A stretch of DNA of 53,842 nucleotides from Streptomyces sp. Ru72. Its GTDB lineage: Bacteria; Actinomycetota; Actinomycetes; Streptomycetales; Streptomycetaceae. This document shows positions 51,454 through 53,842 of the stretch, in pieces. The translations under genes and the position numbers were made by a program. Numbering within the stretch: position 1 is the first letter of the stretch; the number at the start of each line of letters is the position of its first letter. The stretch covers positions 1 to 53,842 of the forward strand of contig NZ_PQSR01000049.1 in NCBI RefSeq assembly GCF_002920635.1, in the 5' to 3' direction. Below the pieces are notes generated by a model. The model saw only the letters and a program-made list of their open reading frames with translations. It ran no database searches and was not told the origin of the DNA.

Positions 51454-51493
51454 TGAACACACTTGGGTTCAAAGTGACTTACTGGAAAGTAAG
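51454..51493. promoter_or_regulatory. Palindromes between YncE-like and TetR genes
   Basis: CTTACT-GGAA-AGTAAG (51478-51493) is a perfect TTACT-N4-AGTAA type TetR operator. TGAAC-N8-GTTCA (51454-51471) lies beside it. Both are AT-richer than the surroundings and sit 30-70 bases from the propeller start. Confidence 0.65.
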
Positions 51494-51578
51494 GAAGCGG
51501 CGGCCCTCTTCACAAGACTCCGCGCACGACAAAATTGAGCGACAGGCGAACGGATCATCGAACGGCGAGGGGGCGCGG

Positions 51579-52238
51579 GTGGCGGGCAGGCTCAAGCAGC
51601 CGACAGGCCGGTACGGCGGCAGGACGGCCGAGGAGCGGCAGGCCGAGCGACGCCGGCGGTTCCTGGAGGCCGGACTCGAGCTGTTCGGCGCCGGCCCCGG
51701 CTACCGGTCCACCACGGTGGCCGCGCTGAGCGAGGCGGCGGGGTTGTCGACACGGCAGTTCTACGAGGAGTTCCACACCTTGGAGGACGTGCTGGCCGCG
51801 CTGCACCTCCAGGTCAACGACTGGGCGGAACAGGCCGCGGCCGCCGCCCTCGCCGAGGCCGGCGACCTGCCGCTCGCCGAGCGCGCCGCCGCGGTGTTCC
51901 GGGCGTACGCCGCGAACGTCACCTCCGACCCGCGCCGGATCCGTATCGCCTTCGTCGAGATCATCGGCGTCAGCCCCCGCCTCGAGGAGCAGCGGCTCGA
52001 ACGCCGCTCCCGCTGGGTGGACTTCATCTGTGCGGAGGCCGCCCGGGCGGCCGCGCGCGGTGAGGCGGCGCCCCGCGACTACCGGCTCGCGGCCACCGCG
52101 TTCATCGGCAGCGTCAACGGCCTGCTGCACGACTGGCGGGCCGGCTGGGTGGAGGCCACCCTGGACGAGATCGTGGAGGAACTGGTCCGCCAGCTCCTGG
52201 CCATCCTGCGCCCACCGGGCTGGCTGCCGGACGCCTGA
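51579..52238 (+). CDS. TetR-family transcriptional regulator
   Basis: A 219-residue repressor. The HTH is RRRFLEAGLELFGAGPGYRSTTVAALSEAAGLSTRQFYEEFHTLEDVLAAL, with the TTVAALSEAAGLSTRQFYEEF recognition helix, then a helical ligand domain. GTG at 51579 with GAGGGGGC upstream gives a Gly/Arg-rich N-arm. It is divergent from the propeller gene and probably binds the CTTACT-GGAA-AGTAAG site between them. Confidence 0.9.
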   Translation: MAGRLKQPTGRYGGRTAEERQAERRRRFLEAGLELFGAGPGYRSTTVAALSEAAGLSTRQFYEEFHTLEDVLAALHLQVNDWAEQAAAAALAEAGDLPLAERAAAVFRAYAANVTSDPRRIRIAFVEIIGVSPRLEEQRLERRSRWVDFICAEAARAAARGEAAPRDYRLAATAFIGSVNGLLHDWRAGWVEATLDEIVEELVRQLLAILRPPGWLPDA

Positions 52239-52480
52239 ACCCACTGCTTTCTCGAGAACCCGCCGGACTCCGGTGCGCTTCTCCGCCGAGGCGAAGGGGC
52301 TGCGGCCGATCGGCGCGGTCATCGACGGGATGGGCAGCGCTGTCGTACAGCGTCTGGATGCGGTGAACTCATCGCTCGTCCAAAATGCGCGGCAGTCGTG
52401 CTCGGGGCACGCTGGATGGGAGCGTCGATCGGCCGCCCTTCGGTTCCTCCTTCGCCGAATCCATGAAGGTGAGCGAAAAG

Positions 52481-52954
52481 ATGGATTTCAAACTGGAAGT
52501 CGTCGTGCTGCCCGTTTCCGACGTCGACCGGGCCAAGAGCTTCTACGAGGCACTGGGATTCCGCCTGGACGTCGACAACACGTTCAGTGACGGCTATCGG
52601 TTGGTGCATTTCACGCCGCCCGGCTCCCAGTGCTCGATCATGTTCGGCGAGGCCATGACCTCCGCCGCCCCCGGCTCGGCCCAGGGCCTGTATCTCATCG
52701 TCCCGGACGTCGAACAGGCCCGCGCGGAGCTCGTCGACCGCGGCATCAAGGTGAGCGAGGTGTTCCACGACGCCGGGGGGCTTCTCCATCACGGTCACGA
52801 GGCCGGGGACGCCGTCCACCGCGGCACGGACCAGGAGCGGATCGCCGGCCCGCACCCCGACCGCACGTCCTATGCTTCCTACGCCGCTTTCAGCGACCCG
52901 GACGGCAACGGCTGGCTGCTGCAGGAGATCACGGAACGTCTGCCCGGCCGGTGA
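52481..52954 (+). CDS. VOC-family (glyoxalase-like) protein
   Basis: A 157-residue VOC protein: LEVVVLPVSDVDRAKSFYEALGFRLDVDN, then GLYLIVPDVEQARAELVDRGIKVSEVFHD and FSDPDGNGWLLQEITERLPGR. The ATG at 52481 has AAGGTGAG seven bases upstream; an ATG at 52463 in frame is less well placed. The substrate is unknown. The 242 bases before it contain no other supportable gene. Confidence 0.83.
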   Translation: MDFKLEVVVLPVSDVDRAKSFYEALGFRLDVDNTFSDGYRLVHFTPPGSQCSIMFGEAMTSAAPGSAQGLYLIVPDVEQARAELVDRGIKVSEVFHDAGGLLHHGHEAGDAVHRGTDQERIAGPHPDRTSYASYAAFSDPDGNGWLLQEITERLPGR

Positions 52955-53297
52955 CAGGATCGTCCCGGTGGTCGTGGCCTGAGGGGCGTCGCGCCAGGGC
53001 TCGGGTCCGTGCGGTGACTTCGTCCGTGGACACCGCGCACCGGCGGACGAGCACGTCCTCCAGGGCGGCCAGCCAGAGGCGGTAGTAGTTGTAGGACTCC
53101 TTCGGCGCCGATGTGGTCTCCCACGCTCTGATGCGGGCGATCAGCGCGGCTTGGAATTCCGGCCAGGTGAAAGCGCCCGCCTCGTACAAGCTGACGGCCA
53201 TGCCGAAGGCCCGGCTCTCCCACGGCTCGGCGAACACCAGCTCGCCGTTGGAGCGCGGCGGTGCGGCCGGCCCCTCGATGTCCAGCGGCGCGCTCAT
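52929..53297 (-). CDS. Nitrile hydratase accessory protein (activator-like)
   Basis: A 122-residue protein with the conserved block NGELVFAEPWESRAFGMAVSLYEAGAFTWPEFQAALIARI and YYRLWLAALEDVL, shared by nitrile hydratase beta-subunit N-termini and the small accessory/activator proteins needed for metal loading. Its ATG overlaps the alpha-subunit stop (ATGA), so the two are coupled. The length fits the accessory protein rather than a full beta subunit. Confidence 0.8.
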   Translation of the reverse strand: MSAPLDIEGPAAPPRSNGELVFAEPWESRAFGMAVSLYEAGAFTWPEFQAALIARIRAWETTSAPKESYNYYRLWLAALEDVLVRRCAVSTDEVTARTRALARRPSGHDHRDDPVTGRADVP

Positions 53298-53842
53298 GGT
53301 GCCGTCACCTTGGCCACCCCGACCATCGCGTCCCGCGTCACCAGGGGTACGAGCTCGTCCTCGGACAGGTGCTCGGTGCCGGCCGGCCGTTCGGGCAGCA
53401 CCAGCCAACGGACTTCACTGGTGGAGTCGTGGACGATGATCTGCACGTCGTCGTCGAGTTCGAGTCCCATCTCGGCCAGCACCGTGCGCGGCTCCTTCAC
53501 CACGCGCGCACGGTAGGCGGGGTCCTTGTACCAGCTCGGCGGCAGCCCGAGCACCGGCCAGGGGTAGCAGGAGCACAGCGTGCACACCACCACGTGGTGG
53601 GTGGTCGCGGTGTTCTCCACCACGACGATGTGCTCGCCCTGAGGTCCGGAGAATCCCAGCTCCTTGATGGCCGCGGTGCCGTCCTCGAGCAGCCGCCGCC
53701 GGTACTCCGGGTCGGTCCACGCCTTGGCGACGACCTTGGCGCCGTTGAGTGGGCCCACGATGGTCTCATAGGTGGTGATGATCCCGTCCACCACCTTCGG
53801 GTCGATCAGGCCCCGCTCGGTGAGCAGTTGCTCGAGTGCCTC
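53294..53842 (-). CDS. nthA: Nitrile hydratase alpha subunit, cobalt type (5' end outside window)
   Basis: C-terminal 182 residues of the metal-binding subunit that hydrates nitriles to amides. The metal claw is VVCTLCSCYPWPVLGLPPSWYKDPAYRARVVKEPR; Thr in V-C-T-L-C-S-C indicates cobalt rather than iron. The frame is open to the window edge (EALEQLLTERGLIDPKVVDG), so the start lies beyond. Order alpha then accessory leaves the beta subunit probably upstream, outside view. Confidence 0.93.
   Translation of the reverse strand, partial: EALEQLLTERGLIDPKVVDGIITTYETIVGPLNGAKVVAKAWTDPEYRRRLLEDGTAAIKELGFSGPQGEHIVVVENTATTHHVVVCTLCSCYPWPVLGLPPSWYKDPAYRARVVKEPRTVLAEMGLELDDDVQIIVHDSTSEVRWLVLPERPAGTEHLSEDELVPLVTRDAMVGVAKVTAP

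Noticed and set aside
33634..53842. Functional link between the NHLP-type exporter and the nitrile hydratase gene
   Set aside because: The link is in family naming only: the precursor leader here is not nitrile-hydratase-like and the genes are 14 kb apart with unrelated genes between.

Overview
The window is high-GC actinobacterial DNA, almost certainly from a Streptomyces chromosome. Indicators are a chaplin with a sortase signal, a streptophobe-type membrane protein, paired ClpP paralogues with a PopR-like regulator, a streptogrisin-type secreted protease, a long GAF/PAS/SpoIIE/HATPase phosphatase, many GTG/TTG starts and G/C-rich third codon positions. No rRNA, tRNA or CRISPR array was seen. 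Gene content is accessory in character (secreted enzymes, small regulators, resistance-like and sulfur-scavenging genes) with several broken genes, as expected away from the chromosome core.

Layout. 1-5082: chaplin tail, two GNAT acetyltransferases, a TetR remnant, a small GlsB-type membrane protein and a secreted two-domain protein. 5229-10926: P-loop kinase-like protein plus APH-type kinase, SPW-repeat protein, photolyase, a frameshifted SDR/DUF2867 gene and a small conserved-looking ORF. 11324-14635: organosulfur module, with a Cys-containing leader peptide, an FMN reductase, an SfnB-like remnant, an SsuD-type monooxygenase and an opposed acyl-CoA-dehydrogenase-like flavoprotein. 14815-23547: secreted PI-PLC-like enzyme, two aldo/keto reductases, PAP2 phosphatase, a BlaI/M56 pair with tandem operators, VOC protein, adenosine deaminase, mycothiol-transferase-like DinB protein and a LysR regulator.

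23899-31090 is rich in Clp functions: a ClpC/ClpB-like AAA+ unfoldase without a visible ClpP-docking loop, then (after an NTF2-like protein, a hypothetical protein, a streptophobe protein and a MITE-like element) a PopR-like regulator ending in Leu-Ala-Ala facing a clpP3-clpP4-type operon. The second ClpP has Gly where the catalytic His should be, and PopR-type half-sites lie upstream of the operon. 31203-33630 holds an epoxide hydrolase, a VOC protein and an SRPBCC protein.

33634-39799 is the most distinctive locus: a peptide-export operon. A 71-residue precursor with a double-Gly leader is followed by an intercistronic hairpin, an HlyD-like adaptor, a C39-peptidase ABC transporter and a second, frameshifted ABC transporter of the NHLP class. 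The core peptide has no Cys, aromatic or basic residue, is internally duplicated and carries two GxxxGxxxG glycine zippers. No modification enzyme is present. A divergent secreted serine protease with a Gly-Ala-Gly-Asp-Gln-Ser repeat tail follows. 42158-53842: SpoIIE-type phosphatase, YfcE-like phosphoesterase, a second APH-like kinase, an OtrA/TetM-type ribosome protection GTPase with an upstream ORF, a secreted GH5 endoglycosylceramidase-like enzyme, a secreted YncE-like beta-propeller with a divergent TetR regulator, a VOC protein, and the end of a cobalt-type nitrile hydratase operon running off the right edge.
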